Of a stretch of DNA of 64,000 nucleotides, positions 51,870 to 60,426 are shown piece after piece. The notes below the pieces were generated by a model, which made no database searches, was not told where the DNA came from, and saw nothing but the letters and a program-made list of their open reading frames with translations. The stretch's first letter is position 1, and each line of letters opens with the position of its first letter. The DNA comes from Candidatus Accumulibacter similis. GTDB taxonomy: Bacteria; Pseudomonadota; Gammaproteobacteria; Burkholderiales; Rhodocyclaceae. Both the position numbers and the translations under genes were made by a program. The stretch is from the NCBI GenBank assembly GCA_013347225.1, contig CP054595.1, positions 2,848,415 to 2,912,414 on the forward strand, in the 5' to 3' direction.

Positions 51870-52637
51870 ATGCAAATCAATGGCAGTGTGTTTGTGGTAA
51901 CGGGAGCAGGCTCGGGTCTCGGAGCGGAAACGGCGAACGGCCTGGTCAGCGCTGGTGGAAAGGTGGTGATCGTCGACGTTGACGCCGGCGCCGGTGAGGC
52001 GCAGGCCGCCGCGCTGGGTGCGAACGCGCGCTTCGCCAAGACCGACGTCACCGACGAGGCGAGCGCACGCGCCGCCATCGACCTTGCCGTCAGCGAATTC
52101 GGCGGGTTGCACGGCCTGGTCAACTGCGCCGGTGTCGCGCCGCCCAAGAAGGTGCTTGGCCGGGAAGGTCCGCACGACCTGGCGACCTTCGCACGCGTGG
52201 TCAGCATCAACCTCGTCGGTACGTTCAACATGATTCGCCTGGCTGCCGAGGCGATGTCACGCAACGAGCCCAACGAAGGGGGTGAGCGCGGCGTGATCGT
52301 CAACACGGCATCGGTTGCCGCTTACGATGGCCAGATCGGCCAGGCCGCCTATGCCTCGTCGAAGGCTGGCGTGGTGGGTCTGACGCTGCCGGTTGCACGT
52401 GAACTGGCGGCACATGGCATCCGCGTCGTCACCATCGCCCCCGGCATCTTCGAGACACCGATGCTCAAGGGCCTGCCGCAGGCGGCACAGGATTCTCTGG
52501 GCAAGATGGTGCCGTTCCCGTCACGGCTGGGCAAGCCGGCCGAATACGCGGCGCTGGTACGTCACATCTGCGAGAACGGCTATCTGAATGGCGAAGTCAT
52601 CCGCCTCGACGGCTCGATCCGGATGGCGCCGAAGTAA
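51870..52637 (+). CDS. Short-chain dehydrogenase, 3-hydroxyacyl-CoA dehydrogenase type 2-like
   Basis: 255 aa. The Rossmann motif [10 protein letters not shown], the NCAGVAPP strand, an [10 protein letters not shown] stretch and the catalytic YASSK are those of SDR enzymes; the C-terminus GSIRMAPK and the [15 protein letters not shown] loop resemble HSD10-type 3-hydroxyacyl-CoA dehydrogenases, which interconvert 3-ketoacyl- and 3-hydroxyacyl-CoA with NAD+. ATG 51870 is preceded by GGGGG 5 nt away; a TTG 12 bp upstream lacks a better site. It begins the plus-strand PHA/acyl-CoA operon and lies 59 bp before the thiolase, so the pair can supply or break down C4+ acyl-CoA. Stereospecificity, which matters for PHA, cannot be read. 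Confidence 0.9.
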   Translation: MQINGSVFVVTGAGSGLGAETANGLVSAGGKVVIVDVDAGAGEAQAAALGANARFAKTDVTDEASARAAIDLAVSEFGGLHGLVNCAGVAPPKKVLGREGPHDLATFARVVSINLVGTFNMIRLAAEAMSRNEPNEGGERGVIVNTASVAAYDGQIGQAAYASSKAGVVGLTLPVARELAAHGIRVVTIAPGIFETPMLKGLPQAAQDSLGKMVPFPSRLGKPAEYAALVRHICENGYLNGEVIRLDGSIRMAPK

Positions 52638-52696
52638 CAGGGACAGGCACAAGATGAACCAGGCGGGTATGACCCGCCGTTTCCAAGGAGTATCTG

Positions 52697-53878
52697 ATGA
52701 GTGAGTCAGTTGTCATTGTTGGTGCGAAACGCACGCCGGTGGGATCCTTTCAGGGCCAGTTCGCCGCCCTGACCGCGCCGCAACTCGCCGCCGTCGCGAT
52801 CAAGGCCGCCGTCGAGCAGTCCGGTGTCAAGGGTGAGGATATCGATGAGGCCCTGATGGGCTGCTGCCTGATGGCCGGCGTTCGCCAGGCGCCGGCACGG
52901 CAGGCGGTGCTCGGGGCCGGTCTGCCGAAGTCGGTACCCTGCACCACGTTGACCAAGATGTGCAGCTCGGCGCAGAAGTCGGTCATGATCGCCCATGACG
53001 AGCTGCTGGCGGGCTCGGTCAACGTCGCCGTAGCCGGCGGCATGGAGTCGATGACCAACGCACCGCACGTATTGACCACCGCCCGTTCGGGTTACCGGCT
53101 GGGCAATGGTGTCCTGCACGACCACATGTTCCTCGACGGCCTCGAGGATGCCTACGAGCAGGGCAAGCTGATGGGCGCCTTTGCCGAGCTGTGTGTCGAC
53201 AAGTACAGCTTCTCGCGTGAGGAGATGGATGCCTTCGCCGTCGAATCGGTGACGCGGGCGCAGAAGGCGGTCACCGCGGGCGTCTTCAGTGCGGAGATCG
53301 CCCCGGTCACGCTCACGACGCGCAAGGGCGAGGAAGTGATCGCGCTCGACGAGACACCGATGAAGTGCGACGCGTCGAAGATCAGCAAGCTGAAGCCGGC
53401 CTTCAAGAAGGATGGCGCCGTGACGCCGGCCAATTCGTCGTCGATTTCCGACGGCGCGGCGGCTTTCGTGCTGATGCGCGAATCCGACGCCCGCAGCCGG
53501 GGCATCACGCCGCTGGCGCGGATCGTCGGGCACGCGACCTTTGCCCACGATCCGGCATGGTTTACCACCGCGCCCGTCTTCGCCTTTCAGAACCTGCTGA
53601 AGAAGGTCGGCTGGCAGACCACCGACGTCGATCTCTGGGAGATCAACGAGGCGTTCGCTGCAGTGACGATGGCCTCGATGCGTGACCTCGGTCTGCCGCA
53701 CGACAAGGTGAACGTCAATGGCGGCGCCTGTGCGCTCGGCCATCCGATCGGTGCCACGGGTTCGCGGATTCTGGTGACGCTGCTCTACGCGCTGCAGGCG
53801 CGCGGACTCAAGCGCGGCATCGCTGGGCTGTGCGCCGGCGGTGGCGAGGCAACCGCCATCGCCATCGAAGTCCTCTGA
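52697..53878 (+). CDS. Acetyl-CoA C-acyltransferase (thiolase)
   Basis: 393 aa, full length. Catalytic residues are visible: the acyl-carrying C89 in TKMCSSAQKS, NEAFA with His partner, GGACALGHPIGATGSR and the second Cys in CAGGGEATA. The enzyme condenses or cleaves acyl-CoA units, supplying acetoacetyl-CoA or longer 3-ketoacyl-CoA for PHA. Members with KMCSSAQKS near the nucleophile are close to both PhaA/BktB and fatty-acid thiolases, so chain length is uncertain. AAGGAG sits 7-12 nt before ATG. A hairpin follows the gene, yet the MaoC gene begins only 58 bp on, so the operon probably continues with reduced expression. Confidence 0.92.
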   Translation: MSESVVIVGAKRTPVGSFQGQFAALTAPQLAAVAIKAAVEQSGVKGEDIDEALMGCCLMAGVRQAPARQAVLGAGLPKSVPCTTLTKMCSSAQKSVMIAHDELLAGSVNVAVAGGMESMTNAPHVLTTARSGYRLGNGVLHDHMFLDGLEDAYEQGKLMGAFAELCVDKYSFSREEMDAFAVESVTRAQKAVTAGVFSAEIAPVTLTTRKGEEVIALDETPMKCDASKISKLKPAFKKDGAVTPANSSSISDGAAAFVLMRESDARSRGITPLARIVGHATFAHDPAWFTTAPVFAFQNLLKKVGWQTTDVDLWEINEAFAAVTMASMRDLGLPHDKVNVNGGACALGHPIGATGSRILVTLLYALQARGLKRGIAGLCAGGGEATAIAIEVL

Positions 53879-53898
53879 TCCAGTCGCCAACCCATGCT

Positions 53899-53921
53899 CC
53901 CACCCCGCGCGCCGGGGTGGG
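53899..53921 (+). terminator. Intercistronic 9-bp hairpin after the thiolase gene
   Basis: cccaccccg (53899-53907) and cggggtggg (53913-53921) pair perfectly around cgcgc. The stem sits right before the ribosome site (AGGAG) of the MaoC gene. No T-run follows, so it more likely protects mRNA ends or lowers downstream translation than terminates. Confidence 0.55.
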
Positions 53922-53936
53922 CCAGGAGTGAATCCG

Positions 53937-54377
53937 ATGTTGATCGACAAGAAACATATCGGCATGAAAGTGCCGCCACACTCGGTAACCCCGACGGCGT
54001 GGCAACTCAAGTGGTTCGCGAAGGCGACCGGGGAGACCAACCCGATCTACTTCGATGAGGCGGCAGCGGCGCAGGCGGGACTGCCTGGCGTGCTCGTACC
54101 ACCGACCTTCTTCTTCTGCATGGACATGGACAAGGACCATCCTTTCGACTACCTCGAGACGATGGGCTGCGATCTCGGCAAGATGCTGCACGGCGAGCAA
54201 TCGTTCGTCTACCACAAGCCGGTCCATTCGGGAGAGAAGCTGGACTTCGAAGGCGTGATCACCGACATCTACGACAAGAAGAACGGCGCCCTGCAGTTCG
54301 TCGTCAAGGATGTCAAGGTGCTGCGCCAGGGCGAACTGGTGTGCGACGTGCACTCAGTGATGGTCATTCGGGCATAG
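53937..54377 (+). CDS. MaoC-like dehydratase, N-terminal (FAS1-type) hot-dog protein
   Basis: 146 aa, one hot-dog fold. The sequence has FAKATGETNPIYFDEAAAAQ and GVLVPPTFFF, the pattern of the MaoC_dehydrat_N family (FAS1-like, HadA/HTD2-type), and no AHG catalytic motif. ATG 53937 has AGGAG 9 nt upstream. The next gene, 10 bp on, encodes the complementary hot-dog with catalytic residues, so the two most likely form a heterodimeric (R)-3-hydroxyacyl dehydratase or hydratase. In the PHA context it could supply (R)-3-hydroxyacyl-CoA from enoyl-CoA; that is inference. Confidence 0.88.
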   Translation: MLIDKKHIGMKVPPHSVTPTAWQLKWFAKATGETNPIYFDEAAAAQAGLPGVLVPPTFFFCMDMDKDHPFDYLETMGCDLGKMLHGEQSFVYHKPVHSGEKLDFEGVITDIYDKKNGALQFVVKDVKVLRQGELVCDVHSVMVIRA

Positions 54378-54387
54378 GGGAAGGTCG

Positions 54388-54807
54388 ATGACAAAACCGA
54401 ATTATGATGCGCTGAACGTTGGCGATGCGATCCCGTCGTTCACCACCGAGCCGGTGTCGCGGCTGACCCTCGCGCTGTATGCCACGGGCTCGGGTGATCA
54501 CCACCCGCTGCATCTCGACCAGGACTATGTCCGTTCGAAGGGAATCCCTGACGTCTTCGCGCATGGCATGCTCGGCATGGCCTACCTCGGCCGGCTGCTG
54601 ACGCAGTGGATGCCGCAGGCGGCGATTCGCAGCTTCGGCGTCCGTTTCACTGCCATCACACAGGTCGGCGAGCGTCTCGTGTGCACCGGCAAGGTGGTGG
54701 AAAAGCTGGAGCAGGCGGGTGAGAAATGTGTGCGCCTCGAGTTGACCTGCGCCAATGAGCAGGGCGAGGCGAAGCACAAGGCAGATGCAGTGGTGGCGCT
54801 CGCCTGA
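54388..54807 (+). CDS. MaoC-like dehydratase/enoyl-CoA hydratase (catalytic hot-dog)
   Basis: 139 aa. The hydratase-2 motif is present: ATGSGDHHPLHLDQDYVRSKG with the catalytic Asp and His, then DVFAHGMLGMAYLGRLLT. This is the PhaJ/HadB type. It starts 10 bp after its partner's stop, preceded by AGGGGAAGG. Together they would hydrate trans-2-enoyl-CoA to (R)-3-hydroxyacyl-CoA, the PHA monomer. A strong terminator-like hairpin follows and ends this operon before phaE. Confidence 0.92.
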   Translation: MTKPNYDALNVGDAIPSFTTEPVSRLTLALYATGSGDHHPLHLDQDYVRSKGIPDVFAHGMLGMAYLGRLLTQWMPQAAIRSFGVRFTAITQVGERLVCTGKVVEKLEQAGEKCVRLELTCANEQGEAKHKADAVVALA

Positions 54808-54837
54808 TACATCACGGGCGGGCGAAGCTGCATGATC

Positions 54838-54859
54838 GCGGCCGTCGTCAGACGGCCGC
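54838..54859 (+). terminator. Intrinsic-terminator-like hairpin between the MaoC gene and phaE
   Basis: gcggccgtc (54838-54846) pairs perfectly with gacggccgc (54851-54859) around a 4-nt loop, and agtttggttgt follows. It sits 31 bp after the MaoC stop, so phaE-phaC should have their own promoter, perhaps in 54860-54940, where a gagtgcactc palindrome also occurs. Confidence 0.65.
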
Positions 54860-54950
54860 AGTTTGGTTGTAGAGTGCACTCAGTCTACCGCCGGGCATCC
54901 GCCTGCCGTGCCGGCAGGCGTGTCCGACACACTGAAAGGAGATCACAGGA

Positions 54951-56030
54951 GTGGAAAACAACAATCCGAATGACCAACTGGGCGGCGTCGTCAACGCTTG
55001 GGCCGACATGCAGAAGCGGATGTGGGGCGACTGGGCCTCGCTGCTGCAGAATCTCCCGGGCGCCGAGGGCGGCCCAGCCGAAGCGGTCAAGAAAGGCGTC
55101 GCGGCCGCGACCAAGGGCACGAACGAAGCCGCCCGCATGCTGATGGATCGCATGAACAGCAGCCAGACGGCGATGAACCGCGTCATGGATTTCTTCTTCA
55201 AGTCGATGAAGGTCGTTGCGCCCAACATGGATGCCGGCAAGGACTGGCGTCCGGACCTCAAGGGCTTTGCAGAACAGTGGGCCAAGGAGTCGACGGCCAT
55301 GCTCGAGCGCAGCTTTGGCCTCGGTTCGCACATCGGTACCCTGAGCGGAACGCTGGGCAAGGATCTGCCGGAGGCCTTTGGGCCCTGGCTGTCTTTCCTG
55401 ATGCAGGCCGCTTCGTCCGGTCACGTCGGCGAAGCGATGCTCGGCGGCACCGCCGGGCTCAATCGCCTGCTGTCGATGGAAGGCGATACCAGCGCACTGG
55501 CCGGCGTTGGCGAGATTCCGCTTTTTGGCGCGTCACGCGAGAAGAACGCCAAGCTGTTGCGTCTGGTCGACGCGGTCGTTGATCTGCGCAAGGACAGCCT
55601 CAGCTTCCACACCGCTTTTGCCGAAGCGCTGGCGAGGGCCGTCGAAGCGACCGTCGAGGAACTCGCCAAGGTGGCTGCCAAGGGCGAGAAGATCAGTTCG
55701 GTGCGGCAGGTGATGGGCCTCTGGTATCGCACGGCCGACAAGTCGCTGCTGGTGACGTTCAACACGCAGGAGTTCCTCGACAAGCAGAACGCCTTCACGA
55801 GGTCGCAGCAGCAGTTCAAGCTTGCTCAGCGCTCAGTCGTCGAGGACATCTTCCGCGGCCTCGACATGCCGACCCGCAGCGAGCTCGATGAAGCCTATCA
55901 GGTCATCCACGAACTCAAGATGGAGATCCGGGCTCTCAAGAAGGCACTGCTTCCAGCAGCACCGGCGGCAGCGGCCAAGGCCAGCACTGCGCCGCGCAAG
56001 GCTGCGGCAGCGCGTGCCAAGAGCGAATGA
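54951..56030 (+). CDS. phaE: Class III PHA synthase subunit PhaE
   Basis: 359 aa, of the usual PhaE length. GTG 54951 with AAAGGAG about 8-10 nt upstream. The mid-part (LSGTLGKDLPEAFGPWLSFLM, VMGLWYRTADKSLLVTFNTQEF) and the C-terminal FRGLDMPTRSELDEAYQVIH block, the PhaE/PhaR-type signature, identify it; the tail is Ala/Lys-rich. It is a non-catalytic, helical partner needed for activity of the class III PhaC that follows 62 bp downstream. The N-terminal half is Trp- and Met-rich (WADMQKRMWGDWASLL). Confidence 0.88.
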   Translation: MENNNPNDQLGGVVNAWADMQKRMWGDWASLLQNLPGAEGGPAEAVKKGVAAATKGTNEAARMLMDRMNSSQTAMNRVMDFFFKSMKVVAPNMDAGKDWRPDLKGFAEQWAKESTAMLERSFGLGSHIGTLSGTLGKDLPEAFGPWLSFLMQAASSGHVGEAMLGGTAGLNRLLSMEGDTSALAGVGEIPLFGASREKNAKLLRLVDAVVDLRKDSLSFHTAFAEALARAVEATVEELAKVAAKGEKISSVRQVMGLWYRTADKSLLVTFNTQEFLDKQNAFTRSQQQFKLAQRSVVEDIFRGLDMPTRSELDEAYQVIHELKMEIRALKKALLPAAPAAAAKASTAPRKAAAARAKSE

Positions 56031-56092
56031 GCCGGCAGCCCGAAGCTGTTTGCCGGCTGATAAGCCAATAGACCTTTAGGAGGGTGCTACCG

Positions 56093-57199
56093 ATGTTTTC
56101 ATTCCCGATCCAGATTCTCCCCGCCGACGTGGCGGAGGAAGCCGCAGCCTTGAACGCGAAGCTCGCCAAGGGCATCAGCAATCTCACCAACCTGACCGAC
56201 GACGATATCGACATCGGCAGCACGCCGAAGGATGTCGCCTTCGCGCAGGACGGAATCAAGGTCTATCACTATCATCCGCTCGTCGATGAGTCGACGATCA
56301 TGAAGACGCCGTTGTTGATCGTCCCGCCGTTGATCAACGGCTACGAGGTCGCCGACCTGCAGCCCGACCGATCAGTGGTGCGCAACCTGTTGAACCAGGG
56401 CCTCGACGTCTACCTCAACGACTGGGGCTACCCGCGTCAGGTCGACAAGTACCGCACGGTCGACGATTACATCAATGGCTACCTTGACGACACGGTCGAG
56501 TTCATCCGCAAGCGCCACGGCGTCGACAAGATCGCCCTCTTCGGCATCTGCCAGGGTGGGACGATGTCAACCACCTACTCGGCGCTCAATCCTGACAAGA
56601 TCAGCCACCTCACGCTGACCGTATCGCCGATCGACTTCGACGCCTACAAGGCCAACCACAAGCCGCACGAGGGCCTGATGTTCACCATGGGTGCCGACGC
56701 CGACGTCGAGAAGATGGTTGCCGTGCATGGCAACGTGCCGGCATCGGTGCTGAACGAATCGTTCATGATGGCTTCGCCGTTCATCCTGAACTATGGCAAG
56801 TATGCCGACGTGATCGACATCCTCGACGACCGGGCGGCCTTGCAGAACTTCCTGCGCATGGAGAAGTGGCTGTTCGGTGGTCCCGACGCCGTCGGCCAGA
56901 CCTTCAAGGAGTTCATCCGCGACTTCCTGAAAGGCAACAAGCTCGTCAAGGGAACGCTGGAGGTCGGCGGTCGCAAGGTGGACCTCAAGCAGCTGACGAT
57001 GCCGATCCTCAACATCTTCGCCGAGAAGGACCACATCGTTCCGCCGCCGTGTACCGTCGCCCTCGGCAAACATGTCGGCAGCGAGGATTACACCGAGTTC
57101 GCCATCAACACCGGCCACATCGGCATCTACACCGGTGGTCTGGCGCAGAAGGTCCTGGCACCCAAGGTCGCCAGCTGGATGCGCGAACGCGGCGCCTGA
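56093..57199 (+). CDS. phaC: Class III poly(3-hydroxyalkanoate) synthase catalytic subunit PhaC
   Basis: 368 aa, the short class III length. The nucleophile is C153 in FGICQGG, with the Asp in AEKDHIVPP and the His in NTGHIGIY. Other family features: VPPLINGYEVADLQPDRS and LNDWGYPRQVDKY. ATG 56093 follows AGGAGGG; a GTG 9 bp upstream is less likely. PhaE plus PhaC form the active complex for short-chain hydroxyacyl-CoA. An intrinsic terminator follows 49 bp downstream. Because the window also has a class I enzyme, the two may serve different substrates or growth states. Confidence 0.95.
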   Translation: MFSFPIQILPADVAEEAAALNAKLAKGISNLTNLTDDDIDIGSTPKDVAFAQDGIKVYHYHPLVDESTIMKTPLLIVPPLINGYEVADLQPDRSVVRNLLNQGLDVYLNDWGYPRQVDKYRTVDDYINGYLDDTVEFIRKRHGVDKIALFGICQGGTMSTTYSALNPDKISHLTLTVSPIDFDAYKANHKPHEGLMFTMGADADVEKMVAVHGNVPASVLNESFMMASPFILNYGKYADVIDILDDRAALQNFLRMEKWLFGGPDAVGQTFKEFIRDFLKGNKLVKGTLEVGGRKVDLKQLTMPILNIFAEKDHIVPPPCTVALGKHVGSEDYTEFAINTGHIGIYTGGLAQKVLAPKVASWMRERGA

Positions 57200-57247
57200 G
57201 CCCCACGAGCCCCCGTCTCTGACCGGGGGGCCGGAAATGACCGGAGC

Positions 57248-57306
57248 GGACGCCCCGCGCGACGCCAGGCTGCGTGTCTGCAGCCGTGGCGCCTCGCGGG
57301 GCGTCC
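57248..57306 (+). terminator. Long-stem terminator of the phaEC operon
   Basis: ggacgccccgcg (57248-57259) pairs perfectly with cgcggggcgtcc (57295-57306) and TCTTTT follows. The 35-nt loop is long. The rest of 57200-57526 contains no gene. Confidence 0.65.
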
Positions 57307-57526
57307 TCTTTTCGCGACAGCCGCGCCGAGGCGGCAGCGGAACGCCACGAGCCGGCGTGGCGCCCATCGAGCGGCCGCAACCAGCGGCGCCTGGAACGGC
57401 TCTCGCCGCGGCCCGCGCGCTGCTGTGGCGGCACTGGATGCGGATTGATCCGGGTCGGCTGGCACTGGGGCCGGTTCCGATGTTGTCGTCGGGAATTTCG
57501 TTCCACCTCCACGGGGGTTGCCCGCC

Positions 57527-58765
57527 ATGACGCTGACGTTCGATCTCAAGGGCGCCATCCTGGCGCTTTCCGACGCACTCGACCTGGTTGGCGTCAACGA
57601 TTTCCAGCATGGCAAGCGGGTGGCAATGATCGCACGCGAAACGGCGCTCGTGCTGGGCCTGCCCGAGCAGCGACTCGACCGCATCGTCTGCGCCGGCCTG
57701 CTGCACGATCTCGGCGTCTCTTCGACGGCCGTTCATCGGCGCCTGCTGCGCCAGACCGACTGGGACGATCGCAACGCGCATTGCGAAACCGGCTACCGCC
57801 TGCTGCGCCCCTTTGCCCACCTGTCGCGGCTCGCCAACGCCGTGCGCCACCATCACACGCCGTGGTGCGAACTGCCGGCCGAACTCGCTGAGTCGGATGC
57901 GCTCGACAGCAACCTGATCCAGCTCGCCGACCGGGTGGACGGCATGCTGTTGCGGCGTGGCCTCGACAATCCATTGTTCAACAATGTTGGCATCATCGAT
58001 GCGATCAGCGCGCTTGCGGGCAGTGTCCTGTCGCCGGAGGTGGTGCGGGCCTTCGCCGTGGCAGCCGCGCGCGAGGCGTTCTGGATCGCGCTGGCGCCAC
58101 GTCATGTCCTGCGCTATCTCGGCGACCTGGCGCTCAGCGAATGGCACATGACCATCGACTTTCCGCAGTTCGGCCACGTTGCGCGGTTGATCTCGAGCAT
58201 CGTCGATGCCAAGAGTCCGTTCACCGCTGCCCACTCGGTCGGCGTCGCGCAACTCGCACGCCACCTCGGCGAGCGGGTCGGCTTCGACGGCGACGTCCTC
58301 GCGAAGATCGAGGTTGCCGGCCTGATGCACGATGTCGGCAAACTCTGCGTGCCGGACGAGATCGTCGACAAGCCGACGAGCCTGACGCCACTCGAGTTCT
58401 CGGTCATGGAAAGGCACGCCTTCGAGACCTACCAGATCCTGAGGCATATCCCCGGCCTCGAGCAGGTCGCCGAATGGGCGGCCTTTCACCACGAGGCGTT
58501 GAATGGCCACGGCTACCCCTTCCGGCGCGACGCCGGGAGGTTGTCCACCGAGGCGCGGATCGTTGCGGTTGCCGACGTGTTTCAGGCGCTGGCGCAGGAG
58601 CGCCCGTACCGGGGCCGGCAGCAGGCCGAAGAGATCCCGCGTTTCCTAGACGACTTCGTTCGCCAGGGCGTCCTCGACGGCGATCTCGTCGCCGTCGTCA
58701 GCGACGACCTCGACGGCAGTTGGCGCGCAGCGACCCTGCCGCTGGCAGGCGACGGGGCCGACTGA
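57527..58765 (+). CDS. Two-HD-domain protein with C-terminal HD-GYP
   Basis: 412 aa. An N-terminal HD domain is visible (HGKRVAMIARETALVLGL, AGLLHDLGVSS and HHHTP). The C-terminal HD-GYP domain has HSVGVAQLARHLG, AGLMHDVGKLCVPDE, HAFETYQIL, HHEALNGHGYP and DVFQALAQERPYR; the HGYP loop and metal ligands are intact, as in cyclic-di-GMP phosphodiesterases. No sensory or membrane domain precedes it. ATG 57527 has GGGGG 9 nt upstream. It probably degrades c-di-GMP; the first HD domain may regulate or be a paired non-canonical copy. Confidence 0.9.
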   Translation: MTLTFDLKGAILALSDALDLVGVNDFQHGKRVAMIARETALVLGLPEQRLDRIVCAGLLHDLGVSSTAVHRRLLRQTDWDDRNAHCETGYRLLRPFAHLSRLANAVRHHHTPWCELPAELAESDALDSNLIQLADRVDGMLLRRGLDNPLFNNVGIIDAISALAGSVLSPEVVRAFAVAAAREAFWIALAPRHVLRYLGDLALSEWHMTIDFPQFGHVARLISSIVDAKSPFTAAHSVGVAQLARHLGERVGFDGDVLAKIEVAGLMHDVGKLCVPDEIVDKPTSLTPLEFSVMERHAFETYQILRHIPGLEQVAEWAAFHHEALNGHGYPFRRDAGRLSTEARIVAVADVFQALAQERPYRGRQQAEEIPRFLDDFVRQGVLDGDLVAVVSDDLDGSWRAATLPLAGDGAD

Positions 58766-58972
58766 GAAGTGGCCACCAGCCGAAGCCACCGGCAAGCCGT
58801 CGGCCTCGCCGGCGCCATTCGGGAGACTGCGCCACTGCGCGCCGCTGCCGCCGCAGATGGCTGCCAGCTGCCACCCTCGGAGCTGCCATGCCGGGCGGAG
58901 CGTCTGAAAACGCCGCCAGCGCCCGCTGGCAATCGCCTGGCGGGGCACCAGCTGCCGCGGCACCGCGGCTCG

Positions 58973-59740
58973 GTGCGGCCTCGGGCGGCGGCACCTGTCC
59001 GGTGGTGGTTGCTGCCAGCGATGCTCCCCTTGCTGCTGCTCGCCGGTGCTGCCGTCGCCGCGACACCGTTGTGGGTCGGCCGCTTCGATGGCGGTGCCGG
59101 AGGCCTGCCCGCCGGCTGGACGATCGAGCACCTGAATCCGCGGGTGCCGCCGACCGAGTATCGCCAGCGGTTGTGGGATGGCGTTGCCGCGGTCGAGACG
59201 ACGGCGGTGAAGAGCATGGCCCTGCTCGTGCGCCAACTGACGGTCGAACTCGAGAGCACGCCGGTCCTCTGCTGGCGCTGGCGTATCGACGCACCGCTGC
59301 TCACCGCCGATCTCGGCAGCAAGGCAGGTGACGATTACGCGGCGCGCGTCTACCTCAGCTTCAGCGTGCCACCGGCGGCACTCGATCTGGCAACGCGCAG
59401 CAAGCTGGCGATCGCGCGCGGGCTCTGGGGTGCCTCGGTGCCCGATGCCGCGATCAATTATGTGTGGGACAACAAGCACCCTGTCGGCACGCTGCGAGCC
59501 AACGCCTATACGGAGCGCGCACGGATCCTGGTGCTCGAAAGCGGTGCCGCGCACGCCGGTCGCTGGGTCAGCGAAAGGCGCGACGTCGCCGACGATTTCC
59601 GTCGCGCCTTCGGTGACCTGCCAGCGAGACTGACCGGGCTGGCGATCGCCAGTGATACAGACAATACTGGCGAGTCCGCGCGCGCCGGCTTCGCCGACTT
59701 CCATTTCGTCGCCAGGGATGGCAGCTGCGCGTTTCCCTGA
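58973..59740 (+). CDS. DUF3047 exported protein
   Basis: About 255 aa with signal peptide. From GTG 58973 the N-terminus is basic, then [18 protein letters not shown] (cleavage near ATP-LWVG). The mature domain ([61 protein letters not shown]) matches DUF3047, periplasmic proteins of unknown role. Other starts are possible: GTG 58769 (84 residues longer, only 3 bp after the HD-GYP stop) and ATG 59021. None has a good ribosome site. It ends 8 bp before the response-regulator gene, so it may be part of that signalling unit. Confidence 0.8.
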   Translation: MRPRAAAPVRWWLLPAMLPLLLLAGAAVAATPLWVGRFDGGAGGLPAGWTIEHLNPRVPPTEYRQRLWDGVAAVETTAVKSMALLVRQLTVELESTPVLCWRWRIDAPLLTADLGSKAGDDYAARVYLSFSVPPAALDLATRSKLAIARGLWGASVPDAAINYVWDNKHPVGTLRANAYTERARILVLESGAAHAGRWVSERRDVADDFRRAFGDLPARLTGLAIASDTDNTGESARAGFADFHFVARDGSCAFP

Positions 59741-59748
59741 GCAGCGCC

Positions 59749-60426
59749 ATGAAGATCCTGATCGTCGAGGACGAGGTCAAGACCGGCAACTACCAGCGGC
59801 AGGGGCTGACCGAGGCGGGCTTCGTCGTCGATCTGGCGCGCGACGGGGTGGATGGGCTGCATTTGGCGCTGAGTGAAGACTACGATCTGGCCATCATAGA
59901 CGTCATGCTGCCCGGCATCGACGGCTGGCAGGTACTGCAGGGAATTCGCCGCGCCGGCATGGAAATGCCGGTGCTGTTTCTGAGCGCCCGCGACTCGGTG
60001 GATGACCGGGTCAAGGGGCTCGAACTCGGGGCGGACGACTATCTCGTCAAACCCTTTGCCTTCGCCGAGCTGCTGGCCCGCGTGCGTACCCTGTTGCGCC
60101 GCGGTGGCAAGGCGAAGGAGGCCGAAACGCTGCGTGCCGCCGACCTCGAACTTGACCTGCTGCGCCGCCGTGTGACGCGGGCTGGTCAGCGGATCGACCT
60201 GACGGCGAAGGAATTCGCCCTGCTCGAACTGCTGCTGCGCCGCCAGGGGGAGGTGCTTCCCCGGTCGCTGATCGCCTCGCAGGTCTGGGACATGAACTTC
60301 GACAGCGACAGCAACGTCATCGAGGTGGCTATTCGCCGTCTGCGGGCGAAGGTTGATGACGGTTTCGAGCCGAAGCTGATCCGCACGGCGCGTGGCATGG
60401 GTTACGTTCTGGAGGCGCCGCCATGA
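59749..60426 (+). CDS. OmpR-family response regulator, heavy-metal (CusR/IrlR) type
   Basis: 225 aa. Receiver: [23 protein letters not shown], phosphorylated Asp in [12 protein letters not shown], Lys in [10 protein letters not shown]. Winged helix: [56 protein letters not shown]. The [20 protein letters not shown] block is typical of CusR/CopR/IrlR metal-response regulators. It overlaps the next kinase gene by 4 bp (ATGA). The likely signal is copper or silver, based on family only; no metal efflux genes are in the window. Confidence 0.92.
   Translation: MKILIVEDEVKTGNYQRQGLTEAGFVVDLARDGVDGLHLALSEDYDLAIIDVMLPGIDGWQVLQGIRRAGMEMPVLFLSARDSVDDRVKGLELGADDYLVKPFAFAELLARVRTLLRRGGKAKEAETLRAADLELDLLRRRVTRAGQRIDLTAKEFALLELLLRRQGEVLPRSLIASQVWDMNFDSDSNVIEVAIRRLRAKVDDGFEPKLIRTARGMGYVLEAPP

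Noticed and set aside
57518..57526. TTG start for the HD-GYP gene
   Set aside because: ATG 57527 is spaced properly from the GGGGG ribosome site.
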